A DNA stretch of 64,000 nt from Balneolaceae bacterium (GTDB lineage: Bacteria; Bacteroidota; Rhodothermia; Balneolales; Balneolaceae): contig JAEPQE010000003.1 of the NCBI GenBank assembly GCA_017640665.1, forward strand, positions 62,001 through 126,000, read 5' to 3'. Below, piece after piece: positions 50,795 to 60,688 of this stretch. The notes beneath the pieces are model-generated. The model worked only from the letters and a program-made list of their open reading frames with translations. It searched no databases and was not told where the DNA came from. Each line of letters opens with the position of its first letter. The first letter of the stretch is position 1. Both the position numbers and the translations under genes were made by a program.

Positions 50795-53659
50795 ATGAGT
50801 AAACAGATACGGCGGCTTTTCTTCTGCCTGCTTCTATTAACAGGAGTTGGAACAACGCTCGAAGCTCATCCCGAAATTAACAACGATGTGACTGAGGTTG
50901 CAGGTAGAGTTGTTGACTCTAGTGGGGAACCATTAGCCGGGGTTAATATTCGAGTAAAAGATAAACTAATTGGTACCACCACAAATCCGGATGGTACCTT
51001 TTCATTACGGGTATCTCAGGACCCACCTTTAACTCTTGTTTTTTCAATTGTAGGTTTTCAATCTGTGGAAGTTGATGTGAATACAAGCACAGATATGAAT
51101 ATAGATGTTGTTATGGAAGAGCAAACCGTTTTTGGAGACGATATTGTAGTTTCAGCGTCAAGGGTTGAGCAAAGTATCCTCAAGTCTCCGGTATCGATTG
51201 AGAAGATGGATGTTTTGGATATCCAAACTGCCGCTTCTGCTGATTTTTATGCTTCAATAAACAATTTGAAAGGGGTGGACTTTAGTACACAGAGTTTAAC
51301 CTTCAAATCAATTAATACCCGTGGTTTTGGATCAAACGGAAACACCCGTTTTGTACAGTTAATTGACGGAATCGATAACCAGGCTCCTGGACTTAACTTC
51401 GCCGTTGGTAATATTGTAGGGATATCAGAGCTTGATTTAGAGAGTGCGGAAATGATCCCTGGTGCTGCTTCCGCTCTATATGGGCCTAATGCGTTAAACG
51501 GAATACTGCTTATGAAGAGTAAAAGTCCGTTCGATTATCAGGGTTTATCCGTTAACATTAAGCAAGGAGTAAACCATATCGACAGCAATGTTGAAGATCC
51601 TTCGCACTACCAGTCTTATGACGCGCGATATGCGAAAGCCTTTAATAACAAATTCGCATTCAAAATTACTGCCTCCTATTTAAATGCTCAGGATTTTGTA
51701 GCTCAGGATACTAGAGATCAAAGTTTCTTAACCGCGGGAGCCGTTGAGCGAGGTGTTACAGAAAGAGGAGATGCACGTGTTTACAATGGTGTTAACATCT
51801 ACGGCGATGACGTATTTACTTTAGGTGCTCTTGCCGATGCAACTATTGCAGGCGGTGGAGCAACCGGAGCTCAGGTTGCAGCCTTACGAAGTTTAGTTCC
51901 GGATGGGCAGGAGGGCGCGTTTTCTGCTCCGGGTTTTGCTGAAGCATCTTTTGTAGATAATACGACTGAGAGTTTAAAATTGGGAGCAGCTTTGCATTAT
52001 CGAGTTTCAGATAATCTGGAAGCACTTGTTCAGTATAATACCGGATTTGGTAGTACAGTTTATACGGCAAACGATAGGTTCGTACTGGACGATTTTAATA
52101 TCTGGACTGCAAAATTTGAACTAAGAAACCCTAATTTCTTTATCAGAGCATATACAACTCAGGAAGATGCCGGAGATTCTTATGCAGCTAATACCGTAGC
52201 AACCAGAATCAATCAGCAAGTTTATTTAACTCCCTATTTCCAAACCTTCTTAGGAGCCAGAACTCAGGGAGCTAGTGTAGAGCAGGCACATGTTGCCGCC
52301 GAAGCCGCTGCATCAGCTAATCAAGCCGATTATCTTCCCGGCTCAGATAATTTCAAACAACTTGAAGCACAACTCAGAGCAACATCTATTGCTGATGGAG
52401 GAGCCAGATTCGTAGAGAAATCTGACATGTACCATGTGGAGGGACTTTATAATTTCTCAAATATCATAGACCCGGAAACTGTTGAGTTAATAGCGGGAGC
52501 CAATTTTCGGCAGTATGCTTTAAACTCTGAAGCAACCTTGTTCGCTCTTACAGATGATGGAGAGGAATATGATATCAATGAATGGGGTGCTTACTTCCAA
52601 GCAACGAAAAATCTTCTTGATGGTGATCTCTCTTTATCAGCATCCGCCCGTTATGATAAAAACGAGTATTTTGAAGGTCAGTTCTCACCAAGAGTTTCTG
52701 CGCTTTACACTGTAGCTGAAGATCACAATTTCAGAGTTTCCTATCAGAATGGATTCCGAATGCCCACTACACAAGATCAGTTCATTCAGCTGGATGTTGT
52801 AACCAGATTACTTATTGGTAGTAATCAAGACTTAGTAGATCGTTATCGATTTGAGTCCAATACTGTGTATCAGGCACAAAGTGTTGCAGCTGCACGAGCT
52901 ACTCTCAATGGTGGAGGAACTGAAGCACAAGCGAGGGCTCAACTTGTTGCCATAGAGTTTGAAGAGTTCAAAACTGAAAAGATCAGCACCTATGAAGTAG
53001 GCTATAAAGGTTTTATAACTGATAACCTTCTTTTAGATGCATACTACTACTACAGTGAGTACACAGACTTTATCGCAGAAATCCAATTTGTACAAGGTGT
53101 TCCGAATGGCCTTACTAACGATCCAGGGGCATTTGATGCAGATAGTGATGCCGGAAAAGACCAGATTATTAACGGCGGTGTTCTAACTCAGGAATACGGT
53201 TTCGATATTAATGCTGATGGGAAAGTAAAGTCACAAGGTTTTGGTGTAAGCCTGGACTACTCTCTAACTGGCGGCTATAAAGTGGGTGGTAACGTAGCTT
53301 ACAACGAACTTATCAGTGCTGATGATCTGGAAAGACAAGGTTTCCGGTCAAGCTATAATACTCCGAAGTGGAGATATAATGTGAAGCTTGAAAACCGTAA
53401 AGTGGTAGATAACATTGGGTTCAATATGGTGTACCGCTGGCAGGATGCTTACTTCTGGGATTCATCTTTTGGAGATGGAGTGGTACCTGCTTATGGGACA
53501 CTGGACGCACAAGTAAGCTATAAATTACCAGATTATAACACTGTACTTAAGATCGGTGGAAGTAATATTCTAAATGAAAGATATACCACCTCTTTTGGTA
53601 ACCCACTTCTTGGGGCAATCTATTACTTCTCAATAACCTTCGATCAATTCTTGAACTAA
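50795..53659 (+). CDS. TonB-dependent outer-membrane receptor
   Basis: 954 residues with a signal peptide (to about LEAH, 25). A carboxypeptidase-regulatory-like domain (about 33-110, VAGRVVDSSGEPLAGVNIRV) comes first, then a TonB-box-like DDIVVSASR (about 114-122), a plug domain (about 125-240, with FVQLIDGIDNQAPG and GAASALYGPNALNG) and a 22-strand-type barrel ending IYYFSITFDQF. Extracellular loops hold Ala/Gln-rich helical inserts (for example EAQARAQLV) unlike typical receptors. It is co-directional with the large SGNH lipoprotein, 16 nt away, suggesting a receptor-lipoprotein uptake pair. Confidence 0.95.
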   Translation: MSKQIRRLFFCLLLLTGVGTTLEAHPEINNDVTEVAGRVVDSSGEPLAGVNIRVKDKLIGTTTNPDGTFSLRVSQDPPLTLVFSIVGFQSVEVDVNTSTDMNIDVVMEEQTVFGDDIVVSASRVEQSILKSPVSIEKMDVLDIQTAASADFYASINNLKGVDFSTQSLTFKSINTRGFGSNGNTRFVQLIDGIDNQAPGLNFAVGNIVGISELDLESAEMIPGAASALYGPNALNGILLMKSKSPFDYQGLSVNIKQGVNHIDSNVEDPSHYQSYDARYAKAFNNKFAFKITASYLNAQDFVAQDTRDQSFLTAGAVERGVTERGDARVYNGVNIYGDDVFTLGALADATIAGGGATGAQVAALRSLVPDGQEGAFSAPGFAEASFVDNTTESLKLGAALHYRVSDNLEALVQYNTGFGSTVYTANDRFVLDDFNIWTAKFELRNPNFFIRAYTTQEDAGDSYAANTVATRINQQVYLTPYFQTFLGARTQGASVEQAHVAAEAAASANQADYLPGSDNFKQLEAQLRATSIADGGARFVEKSDMYHVEGLYNFSNIIDPETVELIAGANFRQYALNSEATLFALTDDGEEYDINEWGAYFQATKNLLDGDLSLSASARYDKNEYFEGQFSPRVSALYTVAEDHNFRVSYQNGFRMPTTQDQFIQLDVVTRLLIGSNQDLVDRYRFESNTVYQAQSVAAARATLNGGGTEAQARAQLVAIEFEEFKTEKISTYEVGYKGFITDNLLLDAYYYYSEYTDFIAEIQFVQGVPNGLTNDPGAFDADSDAGKDQIINGGVLTQEYGFDINADGKVKSQGFGVSLDYSLTGGYKVGGNVAYNELISADDLERQGFRSSYNTPKWRYNVKLENRKVVDNIGFNMVYRWQDAYFWDSSFGDGVVPAYGTLDAQVSYKLPDYNTVLKIGGSNILNERYTTSFGNPLLGAIYYFSITFDQFLN

Positions 53660-53675
53660 GAAAAAAGGAAAGACA

Positions 53676-55322
53676 ATGAACAAATTTCATAAATATATAC
53701 TCTTATTATTTGTTGCAGGGGCTATCACTTTTTCTTGTGATGGAATAGAAGACTCCCTTGTAAGTACTGAACTGGAAGAAAACCCACTTCCTCCAACACC
53801 AGAGTACTCCTCAGGAAGTGCCGATTTTTCTAAATATGTAGCGGTTGGGAACTCGTTAACTGCCGGCTTTATGGACGGAGCTTTATACACTGCCGGACAG
53901 AATAACTCAATCCCGGCCATTCTTTCAGCTCAATTTCAAGCAGCAGGTGGTGTAGCTATTAATCAGCCAGACGTTAATTCTGCTAATGGATTTAACTCCA
54001 GTTTATCAGATGTTGGAAATGGATTGATTTTTGGAAGAACTGAATTGGATACTGATATTCCTGGACCGGTACCAACAACCGGGGAGTTCCCAATACCTGA
54101 TTTTACTGGTTCCAGATCCGAGATCACGAATTTTGGTGTGCCAGGAATTCGAGTAGCAGACTTATTCTCTACAGATTTAGCCGGTAATGCGGCTCTTGGT
54201 TTATATTATTCAAGATTTGCATCTAGCCCGGGATCTTCAACAATTATAGCGGACGCGGCAGCAGCATCACCAACATTTTTCTCGCTTTGGATTGGTAATA
54301 ATGATGTATTACAATACGCTTTAAGTGGGGGAATTAGTGAGGCATTAATTACCAGTCAGGGTGATTTTCAAAATGATTTTGGGAATGCCTTAGGTGCGCT
54401 TGTACAAACCGGAGCGAAAGGGGTAGTTGTTAATATACCTCCAATTGTAGTACTCCCTTTCTTCAGAGCAGTTCCCTGGAATGTAATTGCTCTTGATGAA
54501 GCAACAGCTGGACAACTTAATGCAGGGCTTTCTTCTGTAAATGATGCGATAAATGCATGTGCATCTCCCTTGGTAGGTTTGATTGATGAAGAAGATGCCG
54601 CTCGGAGAAATATCAACTACTCTGTTGGTCCAAATCCAATTCTGGCGATTGATGAAGAATTAACAGACTTAGGGCCTTGTTTCGATGCACTTCAGGGAGC
54701 AGGTCAAATAGATGCCCAGGCAAGAGCCCAGCTTGTTCCTTATGAGCAATCAAGACCAATGGCAGCCGGTGAATTGGTATTGCTTACTGCTGGTGCAGTC
54801 CTGAATACTCCTTTTGGGGATGATCCGGCAAAACCTATAGGGGTTGTAATACCATTAGGGTTTAATGCAGATGGTAGCCTAGAAGGAGATAAGTTCTACT
54901 TAACTCAGGCAGAACAGGCAAATATTGTTACAGCCAGAGCTACATTTAATGCCGTAATTGATGGCGTTATTGCGGCTACTAATGATAACATAGGAGCAAC
55001 CAATGTAGTACTTGCTGATCTTCATCCTACACTAGCTGACTTATTCGGTTTAGATGTAGCCACCGCTACCCAACTAGCGTTATCAACTGATTCACGAGAT
55101 GCTATGTTTGCAGATGGGGAACTTGGGTTGTCAGTTAGTGGAGTTACTCTGATGCCAACGTTTGGTCCGGATGGTGTATTCTCTACAGATGCTGTACATC
55201 CGAATCCCAGAGGATATGCTTTAATTTCAAACGAAATTATTACCACTATTGAAACTGCTTTTGGTGCAAGTTTACCTCGCGCAACGGTACTTAATTACCC
55301 AAGTGTAGTTATTGCTCAATAA
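53676..55322 (+). CDS. Large SGNH-type lipoprotein partner of the TonB receptor
   Basis: 548 residues. Lipobox AITFSC (Cys21). VAVGNSLTAGF (Ser60) replaces GDSL with GNSL but keeps the nucleophile. WIGNNDVLQYA is the Asn block, and DAVHPNPRGYA at the C-terminus supplies Asp/His. It is much longer than simple GDSL enzymes because of large inserts (about 270-420), one of which contains DAQARAQLV, matching a stretch of the receptor. It should sit on the outer membrane and hydrolyse or hold the ligand for import. Exact substrate unknown. Confidence 0.88.
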   Translation: MNKFHKYILLLFVAGAITFSCDGIEDSLVSTELEENPLPPTPEYSSGSADFSKYVAVGNSLTAGFMDGALYTAGQNNSIPAILSAQFQAAGGVAINQPDVNSANGFNSSLSDVGNGLIFGRTELDTDIPGPVPTTGEFPIPDFTGSRSEITNFGVPGIRVADLFSTDLAGNAALGLYYSRFASSPGSSTIIADAAAASPTFFSLWIGNNDVLQYALSGGISEALITSQGDFQNDFGNALGALVQTGAKGVVVNIPPIVVLPFFRAVPWNVIALDEATAGQLNAGLSSVNDAINACASPLVGLIDEEDAARRNINYSVGPNPILAIDEELTDLGPCFDALQGAGQIDAQARAQLVPYEQSRPMAAGELVLLTAGAVLNTPFGDDPAKPIGVVIPLGFNADGSLEGDKFYLTQAEQANIVTARATFNAVIDGVIAATNDNIGATNVVLADLHPTLADLFGLDVATATQLALSTDSRDAMFADGELGLSVSGVTLMPTFGPDGVFSTDAVHPNPRGYALISNEIITTIETAFGASLPRATVLNYPSVVIAQ

Positions 55323-55345
55323 AGCAGCTGAATTAGAGCTTAATA

Positions 55346-55380
55346 AAAAGCCCTGTGCAAATTTGTACAGGGCTTTTTTT
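55346..55380 (+). terminator. Intrinsic terminator of the receptor operon
   Basis: aaaagccctgt pairs with acagggctttt across a 10-nt loop and a T run follows, 24 nt after the stop codon. Confidence 0.93.
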
Positions 55381-55492
55381 ATGGTAAGCTGTTAAGAAAA
55401 GGGTAACTTTGTCATTCTGAGTTTTAAGGGAATAAATGGCATTATATTTGCTTTGTTTCCATCAAAAAGGAATTTAAAAATTATTCAAAAAG

Positions 55493-56089
55493 ATGAGCGC
55501 TGATAACATCAAAGAAGCAGAAGAAAAAGAGCAAGAACTTTCACTTGAAGAAGAAAAAGATAAAACTATGGATGAAGCGGTAGCAGAAGAAACTGCTTCA
55601 GAAGAAAGTCAGGAACCTGAAAAGGATGAAAACGAGCTATTGATTGAAAAACTGGAACAGGAACTGGCGGACGCTAAAGATTCTTTGTTAAGAAAAGCCG
55701 CAGAACTTGAAAACGTAAGGAAACGGGTACAGAGAGAACGGGTTACTCTTTTCGAAGAGGCTAAAGTAGCAGCATTGCAGGATTTCCTCCCAATTTCTGA
55801 GGATATGAAGCGCGCACTAGGTGCTTCAGAGGGTAATGAAATAGAAGGCAGTTTTTTGGAAGGGATGAAACTTGTATCCAATAAGTTCGAAGAGGTGCTT
55901 TCGAAATATGGAGTTGAGGCTATTGATGAAACCGGAGTTCCGTTCGATGTGAATTTACATGATGCGATGCTTCGACAACCTGCTCCTGATAAAAAAACGA
56001 AAAGTGATACTGTAATACAGGTGCTCGAGAGCGGGTACAAAATTGGAAATAAAGTAATTAAGCACGCAAAAGTAATTGTAAGCGAATAA
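55493..56089 (+). CDS. grpE: GrpE nucleotide-exchange factor
   Basis: 198 residues. A Glu-rich, disordered N-terminus (about 1-45) is followed by a long coiled coil (about 48-90, LLRKAAELENVRKRVQRER) and the C-terminal beta domain with GVEAIDETGVPFDVNLHDAM and the VLESGYKIGNKVIKHAKVIV ending of the family. It releases ADP from DnaK. It lies 9 nt before dnaJ; dnaK and hrcA are not in the window. A TATATTTG element at 55443-55450 fits the Bacteroidota -7 pattern TAnnTTTG but lacks a clear upstream element. Confidence 0.97.
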   Translation: MSADNIKEAEEKEQELSLEEEKDKTMDEAVAEETASEESQEPEKDENELLIEKLEQELADAKDSLLRKAAELENVRKRVQRERVTLFEEAKVAALQDFLPISEDMKRALGASEGNEIEGSFLEGMKLVSNKFEEVLSKYGVEAIDETGVPFDVNLHDAMLRQPAPDKKTKSDTVIQVLESGYKIGNKVIKHAKVIVSE

Positions 56090-56098
56090 GGCTGATTA

Positions 56099-57268
56099 AT
56101 GAGTAAAAGAGATTATTACGACATACTGGGAGTAGACAAAGGGGTAAGCGAGGCTGAATTAAAAAAGGCATATCGTAAGCAGGCGATGAAATATCACCCC
56201 GACAGGAATAAAGGGGATGCTGATGCTGAGAAGAAGTTTAAAGAAGCAGCTGAGGCGTACGAAGTGCTTCGCGATCCTCAGAAAAAAGCCAGGTACGATC
56301 AATTTGGCCACGCAGGAGTAAATAACCAAGGCGGTTATGGTGGTGGCGGTGTTGAGTTTGATATGGAGGATATTTTTAGCCGATTCGGAGATATTTTCGG
56401 CGGCGGATTTTTCGGAGATGATATTTTCGGAGGTGGAGGAAGAGGTCGTTCGAGAGCAAGACGTCAACCCGGAACACCCGGTTCTGATATGAAAATCAGG
56501 ATGCCACTTACTCTTGAAGAAATTGCCTTTGGTGTAGAGAAGAAGCTTAAAGTTAAAAAACAGATTATTTGTGACACCTGTACGGGAACCGGCGCTGCAA
56601 CCGATTCAGATTTTGAAACTTGTGGTACTTGTAATGGAATGGGAGCTGTTCGTCAGGTAACCCGAACGATGCTTGGCCAAATGGTGAGCGAACAACCTTG
56701 CCCGACCTGCCAGGGTGATGGAAGAATTATTAAGAACAAATGTAAGACCTGTTCCGGTGAAGGCCGAATGAAAGGGGAAGAGACTATTAAGGTGAATATC
56801 CCTTCTGGTGTTACAAATGGTAATTATATTACGCTCAGAGGACAAGGAAATGCCGGGCGAAGAGGAGGGCAGGCTGGCGATCTGATTGTATTGATTGAAG
56901 AGAAAGAGCATGAACACTTTATTCGCGAGGGTAATAACATTTATTATGACCTTACCCTTAGCATTCCAGATGCCGTGTTAGGTACCGAGGTTCAGGTTCC
57001 TACACTGAAAGGAAAAGCCAAACTTAGAATTGAAGCCGGAACTCAACCCGGAAAATTACTTCGTATGCGAGGGAAAGGAATCATCGGACTCAATAACTCT
57101 GGAGAAGGTGATCAATATGTACGAGTGAATGTGTATATCCCCAGAGAACTTGCCGAAAAAGAGAAGAAAGCCATTGAAGGATTAAGAGGTGCTGAGAATT
57201 TTGACGCGTCTAATCAAACCAAAGAAGAGAAAGGTTTCTTTTCAAAAATGAAAGATGTTTTCGGCTAA
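56099..57268 (+). CDS. dnaJ: Chaperone protein DnaJ
   Basis: 389 residues, class A Hsp40. The J domain (1-70) has the HPD motif at about 33-35 (KYHPDRNKG). A Gly/Phe-rich linker (about 75-125) follows. The zinc region has four repeats, [24 protein letters not shown] and CKTCSGEG, and substrate-binding C-terminal domains complete it. It delivers unfolded proteins to DnaK and stimulates its ATPase. It is in an operon with grpE. Confidence 0.98.
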   Translation: MSKRDYYDILGVDKGVSEAELKKAYRKQAMKYHPDRNKGDADAEKKFKEAAEAYEVLRDPQKKARYDQFGHAGVNNQGGYGGGGVEFDMEDIFSRFGDIFGGGFFGDDIFGGGGRGRSRARRQPGTPGSDMKIRMPLTLEEIAFGVEKKLKVKKQIICDTCTGTGAATDSDFETCGTCNGMGAVRQVTRTMLGQMVSEQPCPTCQGDGRIIKNKCKTCSGEGRMKGEETIKVNIPSGVTNGNYITLRGQGNAGRRGGQAGDLIVLIEEKEHEHFIREGNNIYYDLTLSIPDAVLGTEVQVPTLKGKAKLRIEAGTQPGKLLRMRGKGIIGLNNSGEGDQYVRVNVYIPRELAEKEKKAIEGLRGAENFDASNQTKEEKGFFSKMKDVFG

Positions 57269-57313
57269 AGAACATTGGTTAATTTAAGTTCTGAGTTCCT
57301 TGTTAAATGTAAC

Positions 57314-57595
57314 TCAGGTAACATCTGAAAATTCTTCTTTATTTCTACGGAATACAACACGGGCATAAGGACAAAGAGGTAGAACTTTAAGATTATGTTC
57401 ACGGGCATATTCAACACCACGAAACACTAAAGCTTTTCCAAAACCTTCACCTTTATGGGCTTCCGAGACTTCAGTATGATCTATTATTATTCGGTAGTCT
57501 CCATTTTTACTATATGTCATCTCAGCAATCCTTGCTCCATCTTTTTCGATAAAGAAAGCGCCTTTGGTATTTGATTCTTCGTGTTGAATCTCCAT
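57314..57595 (-). CDS. Small GNAT-like N-acetyltransferase (YidJ type)
   Basis: 93 residues, the length of the minimal GNAT family (DUF4110-like/YjdJ type). The acetyl-CoA loop is visible as VSEAHKGEGFGKALV (about 44-58), and LPLCPYARVVF near the C-terminus is the family's conserved Cys/Tyr segment. Substrate unknown. It is convergent to dnaJ; a weak 7-bp hairpin (57291-57317) lies between the two stops. Confidence 0.88.
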   Translation of the reverse strand: MEIQHEESNTKGAFFIEKDGARIAEMTYSKNGDYRIIIDHTEVSEAHKGEGFGKALVFRGVEYAREHNLKVLPLCPYARVVFRRNKEEFSDVT

Positions 57596-57635
57596 TTTAT
57601 CCTCATAATATTTGATTATCTAACCTTACAACATT

Positions 57636-58517
57636 TTGAAAATAATCGTTTGGCTAATACTGTTAATTTTATACTCCGGACTGGGAGTTAATGCGCAATC
57701 CTCAGATATAACAGTAAAAAAACTTGAAGCATATAAACGCATCGACCAACCTGCCAGAGATGAAGTATCAGGAATAGTTAAAAGTAGAAAACACGAAGAT
57801 ACCTATTGGGTGCACGGCGATTCCGGAACTAAGGATCATATTTATGCCATCAATAGTAAAGGAGAGATTAAGTCTATTAAGAAAAAGTACGAGGGGGCAG
57901 AAATCAAAGGAGCGAAAAATAAAGATTGGGAAGACATAGCTCTCGGTGAAGATGGTACATTGATTCTTGCTGATTTTGGAAATAACTGTCATTGTCGTGA
58001 TGATCTAAAGATTCTGATTATAGAGGAGCCCGAGCCGGATGATGATGAAACCGATGTACTAGCTGAGTATAGAATTAAATACCCGGAAAGAGAGGGCGTG
58101 CTAAGCCTTTTTATTCAGGATAATCACAACGCGGAAGCAGTGTTCATGAGGGCTGGGAATATTTATATCATAACAAAAAATGAAAGCGGGGGAGAGGCAA
58201 AACTATTTCGGCTTGATAATCCTGTAGAAGATGAAGTCAATATTCCTACTGAAGTCTCAGCATTCAAATTCAGAGGACAGGTAACGGCAGCAGATATTTC
58301 ACCTGATGAATCAAAACTTGCTGTATTAACTTACAGAAGCATCTGGTTATTCGATCTGGTAGAAGGAATTCCTTTTTTTGATGGAAAAAAATACTGGCAA
58401 CCCATTCAGGGAGTTGAGCAGGTAGAATCTATTGCTTTTTCAGGCGATGATTTAATTATTGCTGAAGAAAATGGTGATTTATACCGAACTAAATGGGCTG
58501 AGATTCCGGAATACTAA
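57636..58517 (+). CDS. Secreted beta-propeller-like hypothetical protein
   Basis: 293 residues from a TTG start, signal peptide to about VNAQ (21). The mature part shows propeller-style strands with phrases such as YWVHGDSGTKDHIYAIN, DWEDIALGEDGTLILADFGNN and AADISPDESKLAVLTYRSIW, similar to SdiA-regulated or esterase-like propeller proteins. Acidic clusters (EPEPDDDETD) may bind calcium. Function unknown. Its stop overlaps the stop of the convergent membrane protein gene by two to four bases. Confidence 0.75.
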   Translation: MKIIVWLILLILYSGLGVNAQSSDITVKKLEAYKRIDQPARDEVSGIVKSRKHEDTYWVHGDSGTKDHIYAINSKGEIKSIKKKYEGAEIKGAKNKDWEDIALGEDGTLILADFGNNCHCRDDLKILIIEEPEPDDDETDVLAEYRIKYPEREGVLSLFIQDNHNAEAVFMRAGNIYIITKNESGGEAKLFRLDNPVEDEVNIPTEVSAFKFRGQVTAADISPDESKLAVLTYRSIWLFDLVEGIPFFDGKKYWQPIQGVEQVESIAFSGDDLIIAEENGDLYRTKWAEIPEY

Positions 58518-59026
58518 GCAGTTAATTTTCCGGACAAATCTTTCTTAGTAACTATTTGGTCAGTTCCTGAATCAATCCTTGCAATTTCGGTAGGAGAAAA
58601 ATCGAATACTTTTTTAAGTTTTTTAGGTGATGGTTTAAGGACAAAAAGAACAGCAAAAAGCAGAGCTGAAATGATCAAAGCGATTTCAAAAGAAGTTATA
58701 GCGTAAGTTGCCGCACTTAGTAATGCAATACCTTCAATTAAAGCGGACCGTATTAAAAAAGCATGTTGATAAGCTGCTAATTTCTGCCCGATTGAGCTTT
58801 CTTTAGTAATTTTTGAGGTTATCACTTTAAAAATCAGAAACCCAATAACTACTGTTGAACTACCAATCAAAACCAGGACAATTGAAAGTATCAGAGCAGT
58901 TGACCCATCCAGTTCCAACATCAATAAATCGTTATAGAATGTAGCAATTCCCAGAATTGGAATTATGCTTGTAAGGAAAACGAAATAGATTAAGCGAAGT
59001 TTTTTGAAGTACTCTTTTGATGTCAT
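58514..59026 (-). CDS. Small membrane protein at the end of the men operon
   Basis: 170 residues with four hydrophobic helices (about 10-28, 40-66, 90-112, 116-132) and a soluble C-terminal tail. It lies 10 nt after menB on the same strand and so is probably co-transcribed with the menaquinone genes, but no motif links it to that pathway. MenA, the expected membrane enzyme, is much larger, so it is not that. Function unknown. Confidence 0.7.
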   Translation of the reverse strand: MTSKEYFKKLRLIYFVFLTSIIPILGIATFYNDLLMLELDGSTALILSIVLVLIGSSTVVIGFLIFKVITSKITKESSIGQKLAAYQHAFLIRSALIEGIALLSAATYAITSFEIALIISALLFAVLFVLKPSPKKLKKVFDFSPTEIARIDSGTDQIVTKKDLSGKLTA

Positions 59027-59036
59027 AATCTTCTAA

Positions 59037-59873
59037 TTACGAAGGCGACCGCCCGAACTTACTCCAGTTAGGTTTTCTTTTCTCCAAAAAAGCATTTTTA
59101 CCTTCTTCCGCTTCTTCGGTCATGTAGGCAAGTCGTGTTGCTTCTCCGGCAAATACCTGTTGGCCCACCAAACCGTCATCAATCAAATTAAATGCATATT
59201 TTATCATTTTTATAGCAGTGGGGCTCTTTTCCAGAATCTCTTTAGCCCATTGAAGGGCAGTTTCCTCCAGTTCATCGTGTGGGATTACAGCATTCACCAT
59301 TCCCATTTCAAAAGCTTCTTGTGCAGAGTAGTTTCTTCCCAAAAAGAAAATCTCACGAGCTCTTTTTTGCCCGGTTTGGCGGGCAAGTAAAGCGGAGCCA
59401 AATCCACCATCAAAACTGGCTACATCAGCATCAGTCTGTTTGAAGATGGCGTGTTCTTTGCTGGCTAAGGTTAAATCGCAGGTTACGTGAAGACTGTGTC
59501 CACCTCCAACAGCCCATCCGGGGACTACTGCAATTACCACTTTAGGCATGAAACGAATTAAGCGCTGCACTTCAAGGATATTTAACCGGGGAATTCCATC
59601 GTCTGCTTTATAGCCGGTTTTACTTCGAACATTTTGATCTCCACCAGAACAAAAAGCCCATTTTCCATCTTTTGAAGAAGGGCCTTCCCCGGAAATTAAC
59701 ACCACACCGATATCATTATCCTCTTTCGCATCCAAAAGAGCTTCGTAAAGTTCGAATACCGTTTTAGGACGGAATGCATTCCTTACTTCAGGTCGATTGA
59801 AGGCTATTCGGGCAATGCCTTCTGCTTTCTTATAAGTGATATCCTGGTATTTTTTAGCGATTGTCCAGTTCAT
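59037..59873 (-). CDS. menB: 1,4-dihydroxy-2-naphthoyl-CoA synthase
   Basis: 278 residues of the crotonase superfamily. The oxyanion-hole segments are seen in GKWAFCSGGDQNVRSK and in VPGWAVGGGHSLHV; DADVASFDGGFGSALLAR holds the active-site Asp/Gly region specific to MenB; the C-terminal EKRKPNWSKFGR is characteristic. It closes the second ring of naphthoquinone from o-succinylbenzoyl-CoA. It overlaps menH by 4 nt. Confidence 0.97.
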   Translation of the reverse strand: MNWTIAKKYQDITYKKAEGIARIAFNRPEVRNAFRPKTVFELYEALLDAKEDNDIGVVLISGEGPSSKDGKWAFCSGGDQNVRSKTGYKADDGIPRLNILEVQRLIRFMPKVVIAVVPGWAVGGGHSLHVTCDLTLASKEHAIFKQTDADVASFDGGFGSALLARQTGQKRAREIFFLGRNYSAQEAFEMGMVNAVIPHDELEETALQWAKEILEKSPTAIKMIKYAFNLIDDGLVGQQVFAGEATRLAYMTEEAEEGKNAFLEKRKPNWSKFGRSPS

Positions 59874-60688
59874 AGTAAGTTGTGATTAGTGATAAAAAAT
59901 TTAATGATTTTAGCACACTCTTCAGGCTGATCTGAATGTACACGATGGTTTGCTCCTTCGACAATAGAAAGTGTTGAATCCGGGATTTCTTTATTCATAG
60001 TTTGATTGATTCGAATGAACTTGGAATCCTGTTCTCCAACAATAAGTTGAACAGGAGATACTAGATTCTTTAACTCCTCTCGTACGCAAGGCATTGTGCC
60101 CGTTCCAAACCCCAAAAGAGCATTCGCCATCCAAATGTTATTCTGCTTTTTTTGAATCATTGAAACCTTGTCCAATTCGCTGATGCTGGCAGAACTTTGA
60201 AAGAGTGGTTTAGTTGCCCAATCATCCAAAAAGCCATCAAAATTACCTATAATCTGATCAGCTCTTGAAGCATCCAGTGCTTGACGGGCTTGTTGTTCTG
60301 TTTCTCCTTCGATTCCAAAAGTTCCGCTTTCTAAAATCAGTCCCTGAACTAAATCAAGTCTATGTAAAGCTAGCTGAAGAGCCAGTCTTGCACCCATGCT
60401 ATACCCGTATAAAAAAACTGGTTTTGAAATCTGCTCTGCAATTAATTTAGACAGATCAGCTACTTGTTCTTTCGAAGAAAATCGGTAATGAAGCTCAGCA
60501 CCTTCAGTTTTTCCGTGCCCAAGAAGGTCAATCGTTATGGGATTAGAAAAGGATAAAAGTGAATCAATCAGCTCTTGAAAAAGCTCTCCTGAACCCATGA
60601 ATCCATGCAATAAAACCAATTCTGGCAGAGCTGGCTTTTCCTGATGTCTTTTAATGAAGTATGATATGCCTCGGACACGGATATTCAT
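59870..60688 (-). CDS. menH: MenH-type alpha/beta hydrolase (SHCHC synthase)
   Basis: 272 residues, alpha/beta hydrolase fold. The oxyanion segment LLHGFMGSGELF (about 26-37), the nucleophile elbow GYSMGARLAL (Ser about 96) and the catalytic His in EGANHRVHSDQPEECAK (His about 250) are present. Position between menD and menB, overlapping both by 4 nt, supports 2-succinyl-6-hydroxy-2,4-cyclohexadiene-1-carboxylate synthase. Sequence alone could fit other hydrolases, so the assignment leans on context. Confidence 0.9.
   Translation of the reverse strand: MNIRVRGISYFIKRHQEKPALPELVLLHGFMGSGELFQELIDSLLSFSNPITIDLLGHGKTEGAELHYRFSSKEQVADLSKLIAEQISKPVFLYGYSMGARLALQLALHRLDLVQGLILESGTFGIEGETEQQARQALDASRADQIIGNFDGFLDDWATKPLFQSSASISELDKVSMIQKKQNNIWMANALLGFGTGTMPCVREELKNLVSPVQLIVGEQDSKFIRINQTMNKEIPDSTLSIVEGANHRVHSDQPEECAKIIKFFITNHNLL

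Noticed and set aside
55609-56040. 143-codon antisense frame in grpE
   Set aside because: It is a Ser-rich shadow of the Glu/Lys-rich grpE coding strand; grpE is certain.
57291-57317. Hairpin ctgagtt/aactcag between the dnaJ and GNAT stops as a terminator
   Set aside because: Only seven pairs with a 13-nt loop and no T-run on either strand.
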